64,000 nucleotides of DNA. It comes from Lathyrus oleraceus. Its lineage: Eukaryota > Streptophyta > Magnoliopsida > Fabales > Fabaceae. A model generated the notes under the pieces. The model made no database searches. It had not been told where the DNA came from and was given only the letters and a program-made list of their open reading frames with translations. The stretch spans positions 343,733,846 through 343,797,845 of the forward strand of contig NC_066585.1 of NCBI RefSeq assembly GCF_024323335.1. The letters run 5' to 3'. Made by a program: the position numbers and the translations under genes. Below are positions 23,649 through 35,784 of this stretch, in pieces (the stretch's first letter is position 1; each line of letters starts with the position of its first letter).

Positions 23649-25109
23649 ATGGACAAGGAGTTAGGACACTCAAATAGACCACCCATGCTGAATGGTTCTA
23701 ACTATGATGACTGGAAGCCTCGTATGATAGCCTTCTTAAGGTCTCTAGATAGCAAAGTCTGGAGAGCTGTCAACAAAGGATGGGAACATCCAACGAAGAC
23801 AGGTAACGATGGAGTCAGTATGCAAATCCCTGAAGAAGAGTGGGACAAGGAGCAAGAGGCATTAGCCCTTGGAAATTCTAAGGCCTTGAATGCATTGTTC
23901 AATGGAATAAGTAAGAACATCTTCATACTAGTGCACCACTGTGAGTTGGCCAAGGAAGTGTGGGATACCCTCAAGGTAACTCATGAAGGTACCTCCAAGG
24001 TGAAGATGTCTAAACTTCAGATGCTGACCACCAAGTTTGAAAATCTGAGGATGAAAGAGGATGAGACTATTCATGACTTTCACATGAATATTCTTGAAAT
24101 TGCCAACACCTCTGGTGGCTTAGGTGAGAAAATGGCTGAAGAGAAACTTGTAAGAAAGATTCTCAGGTCTTTACCTAAGAGATTTGCAATGAAGGTCACT
24201 GCTATAGAAGAGGCTCAGGAGATCTGCAAGATGAAGGTGGATGAGCTCATTGGTTCTCTCCAAACCTTTGAAATGGGCTTGTGTGAGAATGTTGAAAAGA
24301 AGAACAAAAGCATAGCTTTTGTATCGAATACTGAAGAGGAGTCAGAAGCTGGATATACTGGAGGTGATGAAAGCATATCAGAAGCCATAGCCATGCTTGG
24401 GAGACAGTTCAACAAGTTCGTGAAGAAGATTGATCAAAGAGGTAGACCAAATGTCAAGAACATCCCGTCTGACATAAGGAAAATATCAACTTCTGAAGAA
24501 AAGTTCAACCAAGGCAAGGGAATCCAATGTCATAGATGTGAAGGTTATGGACACATTAGAGCTGAATGCCCTACTTACCTCAAGATGCAAAAGAAGGGGC
24601 TAGCTGTCACATGGTCTGAGGGAGATTCTGAGAGTGACTCTGAAGGAGAATCTGCTAAACATGTCACTGCACTAACGAGTGTTTGTGCCACTGATGATGA
24701 CTCAAGTGCAGATGAACTGACCTTTGATGAACTTGCTGCAGCATATAAGAAGCTATGTGTCACCAGTGCAGAAGTGCGTGTACAAGGAGAAAAGCAGAAG
24801 AAGCTTATCAAGGAGCTGGAGGATAAGAAACAAAAGCATCTGACAGTCATAGAGGGTCTAAATGGTGAGATAACCTTGCTGACCTCCAAGCTGGATCAAA
24901 TGACTAAATCCATGAGAATGTTGAATAAAGGAACTGACACCTTGGAAGAGATCCTAAAGGTGGGACAGAAGTCTGGAACCATGTCTGGTTTAGGCTTTGT
25001 GAAAAAATCCTCAGCTGAACTCAAACGCTCAAAGGCTAAAGTTCAAAAATTCAAGCGGAGGTCACACCCAATGTCTCAACATCAGGGAACCAGGATGAAT
25101 AATCATTAG
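23649..25109 (+). pseudogene. Copia D gag (486 codons, closed by an in-frame TAG)
   Basis: Gag of the SIRE lineage. It starts MDKELGHSNRPPMLNGSNY at the first ATG after the primer site. The zinc knuckle CHRCEGYGHIRAEC is at residues 295-308, followed by an acidic, coiled-coil-like tail. The frame ends at TAG 25107-25109, but the same frame continues without further stops into KRKFHKWRCHHCGRLGH and then protease. The stop is best read as a CAG to TAG change, since Gag-Pol of this lineage is usually one frame. Gag would assemble the particle in the cytoplasm. Confidence 0.85.
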
Positions 25110-27768
25110 AAGAGGAAATTCCATAAATGGAGATGTCACCATTGTGGTAGGCTTGGCCATATAAAAGCCTTCTGCTACAGGCTTCATGGTTACCCTAACC
25201 AAGCCCCTCATGTCAGACCTAAGCATAAGACATATAGGCACAATGTCCCCATCAAGAAGCGGCAATGGTATGCTAGGTTAGCTCACACAGCTCTAAGGGC
25301 ATCTACCAGAGAAGACTGGTACTTTGACAGTGGCTGCTCAAGACATATGACTGGTATGGAGAATTTATTGGTGGATATACAACCTCACTCTACCAGCTAT
25401 GTGACCTTTGGTGATGGTGCTAAAGGAAAAATAAAAGGTGTGGGTAAGCTGGACTGCTCTGGAGTTCTAGAACTGAATAATATGCTGTTAGTAAAAGGAC
25501 TAACGGCAAACCTCATCAGCATAAGTCAATTGTGTGATCAAGGGTTTTATGTTCAGTTTACTAAGGAGCTATGTGTTGTGACAAATGGAGACAACCAGGA
25601 AGTTATGAGAGGATCCAGATCCAAAGATAACTGTTATCTGTGGGAACCTAAAGTCTCAAACTTCTCCATAATCTGTTCCTCAGCCAAAGAAGAACAGGAG
25701 GTGAAGCTGTGGCATAGACGCCTTGGACATCTCCACTTACGGGGAATGAAGAAGATCATATCCAAGGAAGCAGTCAGAGGAATCCCAAAGCTGCTTATTG
25801 ATGAAGGAAGAGTCTGTGGGGAATGCCAGGTCGGCAAGCAAACCAAGATGTCACACCCTAAGTTGGGACATCCTACAACCTCCAAAACTCTGGAACTTCT
25901 GCACATGGACTTAATGGGACCTATGCAGGTTGAGAGTTTGGGTGGAAAGAAGTATGCCTATGTGGTTGTTGATGACCATTCTAGATACACTTGGATAAGC
26001 TTCATCAAAGAAAAGTCAAATGCATTTGATGTCTTCAAAGAACTGTGCATCAGACTTCAAAGGGAAAAGGACAGTTGTGTTGTCCGAATTAGGAGTGACC
26101 ATGGGACGGAGTTTAAGAATTCCAGGTTTGATGAGTTTTGCTCGTCTGAAGGGATAAGTCATGAGTTTTCCTCTCCTATAACTCCTCAGAAAAATGGGAT
26201 AGTTGAAAGGAAAAACAGAACTATTCAAGAATCTGCCAGGGCGATGATTCATGCAAAGAAGCTTCCTATGCACTTTTGGGCCGAAGCGATGAATACAACT
26301 TGCTATGTTCACAATAGAGTTACCTTGAGAAAAGGAACCTCCTCCACTCTGTATGAAATATGGAAAGGCAGAAAGCCCACTGTGAAGTACTTTCATATCT
26401 TTGGAAGTAAATGTTACATTCTCACAGATCATGAACAGAGAAGAAAAATGGATCCCAAAAGTGATGAAGGTGTATTCCTAGGATACTCAACTAACAGCAG
26501 AGCTTACAGAGTGTTCAACTACAGGACCAATGTCCTGATGGAATCCATAAATGTTATTGTGGATGATAAAGAGGAGGGAATCGATGTCATAGAGGATGTT
26601 GGAACATTCCTTGATACTTCAACAGACATATCAGTCAAGTCTGAAGAAGTACTGGAGACTCCTCCTGAATGTGAGGTAGATGTACCCACCAAAATGCCAT
26701 CTATCAGAATTCAGAAAGACCGCCCTAAGGATCTTATCATAGGGGATCCCAATAGTGGTGTGACTACCAGGTCAAGGGAAATTAGCTCAAACTCCTGTTT
26801 TGTATCCAAGGTTGAACCAAAAAATGTGAAAGAAGCCCTGACTGATAAATATTGGATCAATGCCATGCAAGATGAACTGGAGCAGTTTAAAAGGAATGAA
26901 GTATGGGAGCTAGTTCCACGACCTGAAGGGACTAACATCATTGGTACCAAGTGGATTTACAAGAACAAGTATGATGAGAAAGGAGTAATCACTAGGAATA
27001 AAGCAAGACTAGTGGCTCAAGGATATACTCAAGTTGAAGGGGTTGATTTTGATGAGACGTTTGCACCTGTTGCTAGACTTGAGTCAATCAGATTGCTGTT
27101 AGGTGTGGCCTGCATTCTGAAGTTAAAATTGTTCCAAATGGATGTAACGAGTGCATTTTTGAATGGCTACATAAATGAAGAAGTCTATATGGAACAACCT
27201 AAAGGGTTCTGTGATCCTAACCAACCTAAACATGTGTACAAGTTGAGGAAAGCCTTGTATGGGTTAAAGCAAGCACCTAGAGCTTGGTATGAAAGGTTGA
27301 CTGAATTTCTGACCTCTCATGGGTACAGAAAGGGTGGGATAGATAAGACCTTGTTTGTGAAGGACACAGATGGAAAAATCATGATTGCCCAAATTTATGT
27401 GGATGACATTGTCTTTGGTGGAATGTCAGAGCAAATGGTGAAACATTTTGTTCACCAGATGCAATCTGAGTTTGAAATGAGTCTAGTTGGGGAACTAACT
27501 TATTTTCTTGGAATGCAAGTTAACCAAATGGAGGATTCTATGTTTCTCTCCCAGAGCAAATATGCCAAAAACATAGTTAAGAAGTTTGGTATGGATAATG
27601 CTAGGCACAAAAGAACTCCTGGACCTACGCATTTAAAGTTAACCAAAGATGATGGAGGTCCCAGTGTTGATCAATGCTTGTATAGAAGCATGATAGGTAG
27701 TCTACTATATCTAACTGCAAGTAGACCTGATATTTCCTATGCAGTTGGAGTATGTGCTAGATACCAGG
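25110..27768 (+). pseudogene. Copia D protease, integrase and most of RT
   Basis: In frame with gag after the TAG. A second zinc-binding block CHHCGRLGHIKAFC is near 25140. Protease active site DSGCSRHMTG is at about 25326. Integrase has HRRLGHLHLRGM ... CGECQ and the D-D-E residues in HMDLMGPM, RSDHGTEF and NGIVERKN. RT has LFQMDVTSAFLNG, YGLKQAPRAWY and the intact YVDDIVFGG. The frame is cut at 27768 by Ogre E after VCARYQ. Confidence 0.9.
27764..27768 (+). other. Target duplication of Ogre E, left copy
   Basis: CCAGG; the second copy is at 54684-54688. It shows integrase-mediated insertion of E into D. Confidence 0.95.
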
Positions 27769-29334
27769 TGTCGCAACCTGAAAAATACAGTGCGCGAAAA
27801 AACAACCGGCGAAAGAAAATGACAGAAGAGTCGCCACCATGCGTTATTCATCCCAAAGGAGGGAAAGGAAACGCTCGAAGTAAACCTGAAAAAAGGAAAG
27901 AACAAGACGGGGTCTCGCAACCAAATCTTGGGTTCGGGAGTCGGTTATGCGAAGGGAAGGTATTAGCACCCCTACGCATCCGCAGTACTCTACGGGATCC
28001 ACTTTTGTGGTTCTTGTCTAAAGGGTGTGAGTTTACCTAATGTGTTTATTTACTAAAAAGGTTAAGAGAAATGACTCGCGCGGATGTCGCATCCACTGCA
28101 TACGTATCTCATCTGAATATGAGAATCAAAGTCTTCGTAGCTCGGCTGACCTATGGGTTGGGGGGATGTGTGCTCGCTAAGACATCGCGTCTTATGCCTA
28201 CGTATCTCATCTGGAATAAGAATCAGAGCAAGCCGTAGTTCGGCTAACTACGGGGTTATGGATTGCATTTCGGGGTGAACGACGTTACTACGCAATCTAC
28301 CGGATGCTCGACCTTTGGAAACTTACTCGCCTGTAGTAGAAGGAGTAAACGTGTTGCTTTGGGTTTTAGGGTTTGTTTGCGTTGTAGGAACGCGCATACA
28401 CAAAGGAAGTCCTAGGCGAAGGAACAGTGCTACCTTAATTGGCATGCAAACGGGAGACTATCCGAAGCCTCGTGTCCTATGGGGAAGCGATCACACCACA
28501 CAAAACATGTATCTTAAAGTAAAATGCCACCAAGGGGCTCAAACATTGCCTCCTATCGAGGTCTTCCAGCTAAGAAAGCGATAAAGTACGAGAAAGGGAA
28601 AAAATTACCACACGGATAAAGATCCGAAGTTACAGCAATTAAAGGATTAGCAACCCTGAGATCTCTCCAGCTAGACCATCAAAGAAAATCAGTCAATACG
28701 AGTAATCAGAATAAACCTCCGCATGGTATCCCTGCAAGAGTATGTGAGTCCTCACAAAAACTCAACAGAAAGGTTAGACAAACAAGATGAAATCCAGGGA
28801 AAACAATGCCATGGCAACACAAAGACAGATTAGAACAAAACAGAACAAAAAGGGCGAGTGCTGTCATATTCGCGACTGCATCGCCTAGCGAGGCGGCTAG
28901 CGAGCGCCTGCGGGTTTCGGGTTTCTCATTGATAATAGTCTGATGTTAAGGATTCCAGACCCTATGGCATTCATCTCAGAAACGAAATTATTAAACATTC
29001 AAAGCATTATTCACATATTCATACACAAATATAAACCCATGGGCAAAACCTGATGTTACCTCATACATTCATAGCATTCAAATTCAAGGCATAAAGTAAG
29101 AGGAACAAAGGCATACCTGATGAGAGAGGCCGATCAAACGGCGCGGCTGGATTTGCAAAGCTCTGTTAGGGTTTGCGTGAGGCAGAGGCAAAAGAGCGTG
29201 TGAATCGGAGTGAACTTCTCAGAGCTGCCTGAAGATTGCTGCAGAGTAGTTCCTAGGTCTCCTTCTCTCAAAATCTTTCTCCAGTGAATCTCCCAGTGTA
29301 ACTCCAAGTGTGTTTTCCTCTACTGAAACTTCGG

Positions 29335-29342
29335 TATTTATA
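29335..29342 (-). promoter_or_regulatory. TATA box of E 3' LTR
   Basis: TATAAATA on the minus strand; the same box is at 54256-54263 in the 5' LTR, where it would drive the element. Confidence 0.6.
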
Positions 29343-29420
29343 GACTGATTTCGTGGGTAGTGGGCTCAAATGAGGGCAACTCAAGCCCAAAATCTTTCTG
29401 ATATTTTCTGAAATGCGCGC

Positions 29421-29503
29421 CCTTCGCCTAGCGAAGGATCTGCTCGCCTAGCGAGCATGACAGTACTTCTCGCTAGGCGAAGCATCTGCTCGCCTAGCGA
29501 GCA
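29421..29503. repeat. CGC-CTA-GCG hairpins in U3 of E
   Basis: CCTTCGC-CTA-GCGAAGG at 29421-29437 and TGCTCGC-CTA-GCGAGCA at 29441-29457 and 29487-29503: three perfect 7-bp stems with the same loop. Repeated in the 5' LTR at 54342-54424. A weaker cluster is at 28881-28905 and 43440-43510. Confidence 0.85.
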
Positions 29504-29762
29504 TGACAGCTCAGCAGCAGATTCTTGTTTCTTCCAGCCTGGCGATTTGCACGGTGAATAGGCCCCATCTGGCCCTGTTGGTAGTACCTCAAGTCTTTTC
29601 CTTGTGTTGACTGATCGTCTAAGTAGAACCCACAAAGTGTCCTGGATGATGTCCGAGCTTCTTGGAGCTAATTCCGATTGACATGATGCAATGTGGTATG
29701 AAATGCTAAATGACCTAAAAAGTGAATGCATGAATGAGGAGGGCAAATTTTGGGGTGTTACA

Positions 29763-29775
29763 GCTGCCCCTATTC
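29763..29775 (-). other. Polypurine tract of Ogre E
   Basis: GAATAGGGGCAGC on the minus strand, adjoining the 3' LTR. Confidence 0.8.
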
Positions 29776-30017
29776 AATCAACTGGAGACCCGGAAAGAAG
29801 ATGGCAGTGGCTTTCGTACTTTCGAGGTATCAAGGGATTGAATACAATAAAAGCCCAAAAATTTGCACTGAAGTGAAGTGAAGTAACAATGCCTGTCAGA
29901 ATCGGCAAAGAGGTGGTCTTGAAAGAAGAATCCGTCTGGTACGGTGAAAGTCCGTCTGAATACCGACAAGGAATGTTAAACTGGATACCAAAATAAATGG
30001 TAACACAGAAATAACCA

Positions 30018-30511
30018 TGGCCTGAATGCCGCTCATCAGTCTGAATACTGGAAAGGACTTCGATCTGAACATCGGAAAACTGGCCTGAACGCCACTTCGG
30101 TCTGGATACCGGAAAACTGGCCTGAACGCCATAAGTTGCGTCGACCTGATCGTCGGAAACTTCTTCGATCTGAACATCGGAAAACTGGCCTGAACGCCAC
30201 TTCGGTCTGGATACCGGAACACTGGCCTGAACGCCACTTCGGTCTGGATACCGGAAAACTGGCCTGAACGCCATAAGTTGCGTCGACCTGATCGTCGGAA
30301 ACTTCTTCGATCTGAACATCGGAAAAACTGGCTTGAACGCCACTTCGGTCTGGATACCGGAACACTGGCCTGAACGCCACTTCGGTCTGGATACAAGAAA
30401 ACTGGCCTGAACGCCATAAGTTGCGTCGACCTGATCGTCGGAAACTTCTTCGATCTGAACATTGGAAAAACTGGCCTAAACGCCACTTCGGTCTGGATAC
30501 CGGAACACTTC
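30018..30511. repeat. Tandem hairpin array in the 3' UTR of Ogre E
   Basis: Same design as in C with a 37-bp basic unit and a ~148-bp higher-order unit. Dyads include CAGT-CTGAAT-ACTG (30037-30050), CGAT-CTGAAC-ATCG (30061-30074), TGGC-CTGAAC-GCCA (30081-30094), CGGT-CTGGAT-ACCG (30098-30111) and CGAC-CTGATC-GTCG (30142-30155). Almost every copy keeps perfect pairing although loops and arms vary. Long open frames on the minus strand (up to 231 codons) are repeat artefacts. Confidence 0.92.
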
Positions 30512-32062
30512 ATGCCCGTCAGCATCGGCAGAAATAAGGAATGATAATAGAGGCGGCGCATGGGCCAATGACACTTGCTGGGGATAACCAAGGTAAGTCA
30601 TGAACAATCTTCAGTCTGAGTACTGGAAACAACTTCTAGCTTATCACTTGGGATACCGAGAATGTTTTATGCTTACATGCGTGTGTTTGAACTTTTCAAT
30701 GGCGTAATGCTCCATGAAAATGGAAATGCTACGCGATTTGGGAGAATGCAATGCAATATGATTCTACATGCAGGGATGTGAAATGCTGGGTAGAATGCCA
30801 AGCTGAGGCAAGGGGATCTGCTGGGGAAATGATCACCATCTTCTGGACCCTGGCAAGGCTGCGGGAGATGCACAGCGCAAAGAATTATGTGGGGAAATGA
30901 CCCGCCACACGGTGTTCTGGCCATACCGAGACTCTGATCGGGGAGAGAATGGCATTGGAAGCCTGCTGCTGAGGAAAGCTACAATGGTTCTGACAACCAC
31001 GATCTGCGAGAGATGACTCAGCAGGGGAAGCAAACACCAATACGGTACCGAGGTTCTGCTTCAAGGAAAGAAACCATGGATCTGGCTTTGGGATTATCGA
31101 TCTGGCCTCGAACTCTAAGGAGCAGCCACTTCTGCTGGGAAGATACAGTCTGACACTGTCAACTCCGCTGGGGATATATAGTCTGCCACTGTCAACTCTA
31201 CTGGGGAGTGTATGTCCTGAAACAAACGCTTGGGGAAGTACAGTGGTGAGAACCTGCTGGGGATCGAAGAATCCAACACTCTGATCAGCTCTGCAGGGAT
31301 AGGACACCGGATTCGTCTGTTGGCGACTTCATTGGAGAAGATATTCACGATCATCTGCAGGGGATTTTAAGGAAATGCCCCAAGGGTATCTGTTCTGATT
31401 AGACGATCCAAAACACTTAAAATTTACAGCAATTTTAAATGTTTATTAAGAATGTACCTGTAAAGCCCTTATGTGTCATAATGCAATGTTTATCAAAAAT
31501 TCGGACGCCATTTTTGCAAACAAAACAGTAAAATGAAAATGAAAACAGAGATATACTGAATAACATGATTTTATTGATTGACTGACCTCTAAATAGGTAT
31601 TTACATCAGGAAGCAATCCCTGGAAAGAGGTAATCGCACAAAAGATAAAAACAGAAATTAATCTAATGGCAATGTGAAATGGATTTCTATTGGATTCCAA
31701 TTCTGCTATGACTTGCCCGTCTTCAAGATCCTCCAGATGATCAGCCTTCCGAAAAGGTGATTGGACTGTTTCCTACCTTTCGAAAATTTCCATTCATCGA
31801 CATGAGATGAGATTCAGAACTAACTCAGGACGCAGTCATTCGCTTAATCCCTAATTTTGCCTGGATCGCCCTTTTCGGGTTTTCAATCCACCGGGATACC
31901 CATTTTTGCCTAAGTTGCCCTTTCAGGTTTTCAACTTACCGGGTGTACAATCTTTTTATTTTTTAATCCCTAATTTTTGCCCGAACCTTTTCATTTTCTT
32001 GGTTCTTCGCGGGTTGCCCATTTTTGCCTGGACTATTCTTTTTACTGTCCAGCGGGTCTATT
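30512..32062 (-). other. 3' UTR of Ogre E, remainder
   Basis: Noncoding between the integrase stop and the array. It contains further dyads (CAGT-CTGAGT-ACTG near 30613) and, at 31855-32060, repeated phrases around CCACCGGGATACCC that also occur in C and, inverted, in G (63700-63870). Confidence 0.75.
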
Positions 32063-34504
32063 TTATGCGAAGTATTTTTTGACTGCGTCTGAGTTCACAT
32101 GGGAAGTGAAGCTTTCACCATCCATAGTTGCAAGCATTAAGGCCCCACCATCAAAAACCTTGGTGACAATATACGGTCCATCATAGTTAGGAGTCCACTT
32201 GCCCCTGTGATCTGTCTGAGGAGGAAGGATCCTTTTCAACACTAAATCTCCGACTTGGAAACAACGAGGACGCACTTTCTGATCAAAGGCTCTCTTCATC
32301 CAACTCTGATACAACTGCCCATGACAAATGGCTGCCATTCGCTTCTCTTCGATAAGACTCAACTCATTGAACCTTGTCCGAATCCATTCAGCTTCATCTA
32401 ACTTGACATCCAACAGGACTCTTAGAGAAGGAATCTCCACTTCGACAGGTAGGACTGCTTCCATACCATACACAAGGGAGTAAGGGGTTGCCCCGGTCGA
32501 TGTACGTACTGAAGTACGGTACCCATGCAAGGCGAAGGGTAGCATCTCATGCCAATCTCTGTACGTAACGACCATCTTCTGCACAATCCTCTTTATGTTC
32601 TTATTTGCCGCCTCAACAGCACCGTTCATCTTAGGGCGGTAAGGGGAAGAATTGTGATGCTGAATGTTGAAGTTCTGACACAACTCCTTCATCATTTTGT
32701 TGTTGAGATTAGAACCATTATCAGTAATGATTCTTTCGGGAATCCCATAGCGACAAATGATTTCTTTCTTGATGAAACGGGCAACCACATGCCTGGTGAC
32801 ACTTGCGAACGACGCTGCTTCGACCCACTTGGTGAAATAGTCGATGGCAACAAGGATGAAGCGATGCCCATTGGAAGCAGTCGGCTCAATTTTTCCAATC
32901 ATGTCAATGCCCCACATAGCAAACGGCCATGGCGAAGTCATCACATTCAGAGGATTTGGCGGCACATGCACCTTATCAGCATAAATCTGGCATTTATGAC
33001 ACTTCCGAGCATATTTGAAGCAATCTGATTCCATGGTCATCCAATAATAACCCGCTCTCAACAATTTCTTAGCCATTGCATGTCCGTCGGCATGAGTACC
33101 GAAGGAACCTTCATGAACTTCCTGCATTAACATGTCCGCCTCGTGTCTGTCCACGCATCTGAGCAAAACCATGTCGAAGTTCCTCTTATACAACACATTG
33201 TCTTTGTTCAAGAAGAAACTGCCTGCCAATCTTCTCAAAGTCTTTCTGTCGTTGTTGGATACCCCTGCAGGGTACTCTTGATTCTTTAGAAAGCACTTGA
33301 TATCGTGATACCAGGGCTTGTCGTCGACTACCAGTTCAGCAGCAAACACATATGCGGCCCTGTCAAGGCGCATCACATCGATCCTGGGAGCATGGTTCCA
33401 ATGAATTACCTTGATCATGGAGGATAGAGTAGCAAGTGCGTCGGCCAGCTGGTTCTCATCACGAGGTATATGATACAACTTTACTGTTGTGAAGAAAGTC
33501 AACAGTCTTCTCGTGTAGTCTCTGTAGGGGACCAGAGTGGGTTGGAGAGTATTCCAATCACCATTCACTTGATTGATCACCAGAGCTGAATCTCCGAAGA
33601 TGTTCAGAGTCTTGATTCTCAGATCAATGGCTTGCTCAATACCCAAAATACAGGCCTCGTACTCAGCTTCATTATTTGTGCACTCAAAAGTCAAACGAGC
33701 GGTGAAAGGTATGTGGGCACCTTTCGGAGTTGTAATGACAGCACCAATTCCACTTCCTCTGGCGTTGGCAGCCCCATCAAACAACAAAGTCCATTTTTCG
33801 TTTGGATCAGGTCCCTCCTCAACAACCGGCTCTTCACAATCTTTCATCTTGAGGAACATGATGTCTTCATCTGGAAAATCAAACTTCATCGGCTCATAAT
33901 CATCAATCGGCTGCTGAGCAAGATAGTCCGACAGAATACTCCCTTTGATGGCTTTCTGGGATGTATACTGGATATCGTACTCTGTCAGTACCATTTGCCA
34001 ACGAGCCACCCTTCCGATGAGAGCTGGCTTCTCGAATATGTATTTGACTGGATCCATCTTAGAAATCAACAAGGTAGTATGGTTCAACATATACTGCCTC
34101 AGTCGGCGAGCAGCCCAGGCCAAAGCACAGCAAGTTTTCTCAAGCTGCGAATATTTGATTTCACAGTCGGTAAACTTTTTGCTAAGGTAGTATATGGCAT
34201 GCTCTTTTCGACCAGACTCGTCATGCTGTCCCAATACACACCCCATCGAGTTCTCAGTCACTGACAGGTACATTATCAGAGGTTTCCCAGGAACTGGAGG
34301 TATAAGGATTGGAGGTTTCTGTAGATACTCTTTTATCTTCTCGAAAGCCCTTTGACAATCTTCATTCCACCTGATAGCCTGATCTTTCCTCAGCAATTTG
34401 AAAATTGGCTCACACGTGGTTGTTAGGTGAGAGATGAACCTTGCAATGTAGTTCAACCTCCCTAAGAAACTACGGACTTGCTTCTCTGTTCTTGGCTCAG
34501 GCAT
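32063..34504 (-). pseudogene. Ogre E RT C-terminus, RNase H and integrase
   Basis: An open frame of 813 codons continuing the pol frame after a TAG at 34505-34507. It opens with MPEPRTEKQVRSFLGRLNY (RT thumb/connection). RNase H has [26 protein letters not shown] and FGDSALVINQ, and DENQLADALA. Integrase has HEGSFGTHADGH ... CHKCQ, then D-D-E in GIDMIGKI, ITDNGSNLN and GAVEAANK. The end VNSDAVKKYFA matches the end of the decayed copy in G. It would cut RNA from the hybrid and insert the cDNA; as part of a broken polyprotein it is probably not made. Confidence 0.92.
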
Positions 34505-35537
34505 TTCCTATATCGCTTTTACTTTGTCGGGATCCACCTCAATCCCTTTTCCGCTAACAATAAAACCCAGCAATTTTCCCGATCTCACCCCGAAAGTGCA
34601 CTTGTTCGGATTAAGTCTCAGTTTGAATTTCCTCAAACGCTCAAACAGTTTCTGCAAATTCACCAAATGTTCTTCTTCTGTCTGAGATTTGGCAATCATA
34701 TTGTCCACATAAACCTCGATTTCATGATGAATCATATCATGGAACAGAGTCACCATAGCTCGTTGATATGTTGCTCCGGCATTTTTCAGACCAAACGGCA
34801 TCACCTTGTAGCAGAAGGTGCCCCATGGGGTTATGAAAGTTGTCTTTTCCATGTCCTCTGGTGCCATCTTGATTTGGTTATAGCCAGAAAAGCCATCCAT
34901 GAAGGAGAATACCGAGAACTGAGCTGTATTATCCACCAAAACGTCGATGTGAGGTAATGGGAAATCATCTTTAGGGCTAGCTCTGTTCAGATCCCGGTAG
35001 TCGACACACATCCGTACCTTTCCATCCTTCTTAGGTACTGGGACGATGTTTGCAACCCATGGCGGATAATTGGTGACTGCTAGAAACCCTGCATCCAACT
35101 GCTTTTGCACTTCTTCCTTTATCTTGACAGCCATCTCTGGTCTTGTTCTTCTGAGCTTCTGCTTGACCGGAGGACAACCTTCTTTGAGAGGCAAGCAGTG
35201 TACCACGATGTTTGTGTCCAGCCCGGGCATGTCCTGATAAGACCAGGCGAAGATGTCAACGTATTCTTGCAGCAATTCAATCAACCCCTTCTTCACATCA
35301 TCTCCCAAAGCAGCCCCTATCTTGATTTCTCTCTTGGCGTCCTCGGTGCCGAGATTAATCACTTCGGTAGGCTCTTGATACGGTTGAATAACCCTTTTCT
35401 CTTGTTTTAATAACCTGGTAAGCTCTTCAGGGAGTTCACAGTCTTCATCACCCTCTTCTTCAGCTTGAAAGATTGGATTTTCAAAGTCGAAACGAGCCGT
35501 AGCAAAACCGTTATCAATAGGATCCGGTGATGTGCAT
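34505..35537 (-). pseudogene. Ogre E reverse transcriptase (YVDN active site, TAG)
   Basis: The exon begins at 35537 after the intron and reads CTSPDPIDNGF, FENPIFQAEEEGDEDCELP, then NIVPVPKKDGKVRMCVDYRD, FMDGFSGYNQIKM, PFGLKNAGATYQRAM. The catalytic motif is YVDN instead of YVDD (GAC AAT), so a metal-binding aspartate is lost. The frame ends at TAG 34505-34507 (KAI*EMPEP), where relatives have Q; the frame is the same on both sides. Both changes are compatible with C-to-T on one strand. Confidence 0.92.
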
Positions 35538-35784
35538 CTGCATGAGTGATGGTATGTGCTTATGAGTGTGAACAAGAAGTGAAAACTAAACAAAACATTT
35601 CCATTTTTTTTATTTTGAAAAACTGCAAAAATAGAAAGACAGGGAACGAAATATTTGAATGCAAAAATACGTCCTTTATTTATGATAAAAATGCAAGTGT
35701 CGCATAGATGAGCCCTACAATGAGTCATTACGCCCTGGGCGGAACGTAAGACTTGGATATGCATGAATAAACAAAGAAAATTAC
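35538..35784 (-). other. Ogre intron between protease and RT (247 bp)
   Basis: On the minus strand it starts GTAATTTTC and ends CTCATGCAG. Removing it joins TLLEE to CTSPDP in frame (GAA GA plus A TGC), while unspliced RNA stops within two codons. A spliced intron in this place is a known Ogre trait. A 258-bp equivalent is in G at 62794-63051. Confidence 0.88.

Larger units (their letters stand above)
22112..27768 (+). mobile_element. SIRE-type Ty1/copia element D, left part
   Basis: Plus-strand order: LTR, Met-tRNA primer site, gag, protease, integrase, RT. It is interrupted at 27768 by Ogre E and continues at 54684-55556. The interruption carries the target duplication CCAGG, and joining the two parts restores the codon GCA in ARYQAEP. 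Gag-pol would be one frame of 1,565 codons plus stop. The element is in Ogre C; the 5 bases before it are ATAGG. Confidence 0.9.
27769..29762 (-). repeat. 3' LTR of Ogre E (1,994 bp)
   Basis: On the minus strand it begins TGTAACACCCC and ends GGTTGCGACA. A TATA box (TATAAATA) is at 29342-29335. Strong CTA-loop hairpins lie upstream of it at 29421-29503, and two copies of the two-stem module at about 28085-28145 and 28180-28235. An open frame of 89 codons (28315-28584) is present in both LTRs but shows no coding signal. Confidence 0.95.

Noticed and set aside
28315..28584. 89-codon frame present in both LTRs of E (also 42875-43144)
   Set aside because: Conserved only because the LTRs are nearly identical; differences between the copies change amino acids and it crosses LTR regulatory sequence.
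29774..30591. Frames of 114-231 codons over the array of E
   Set aside because: Same reason as in C; no start context or domain, and they lie in the 3' UTR.
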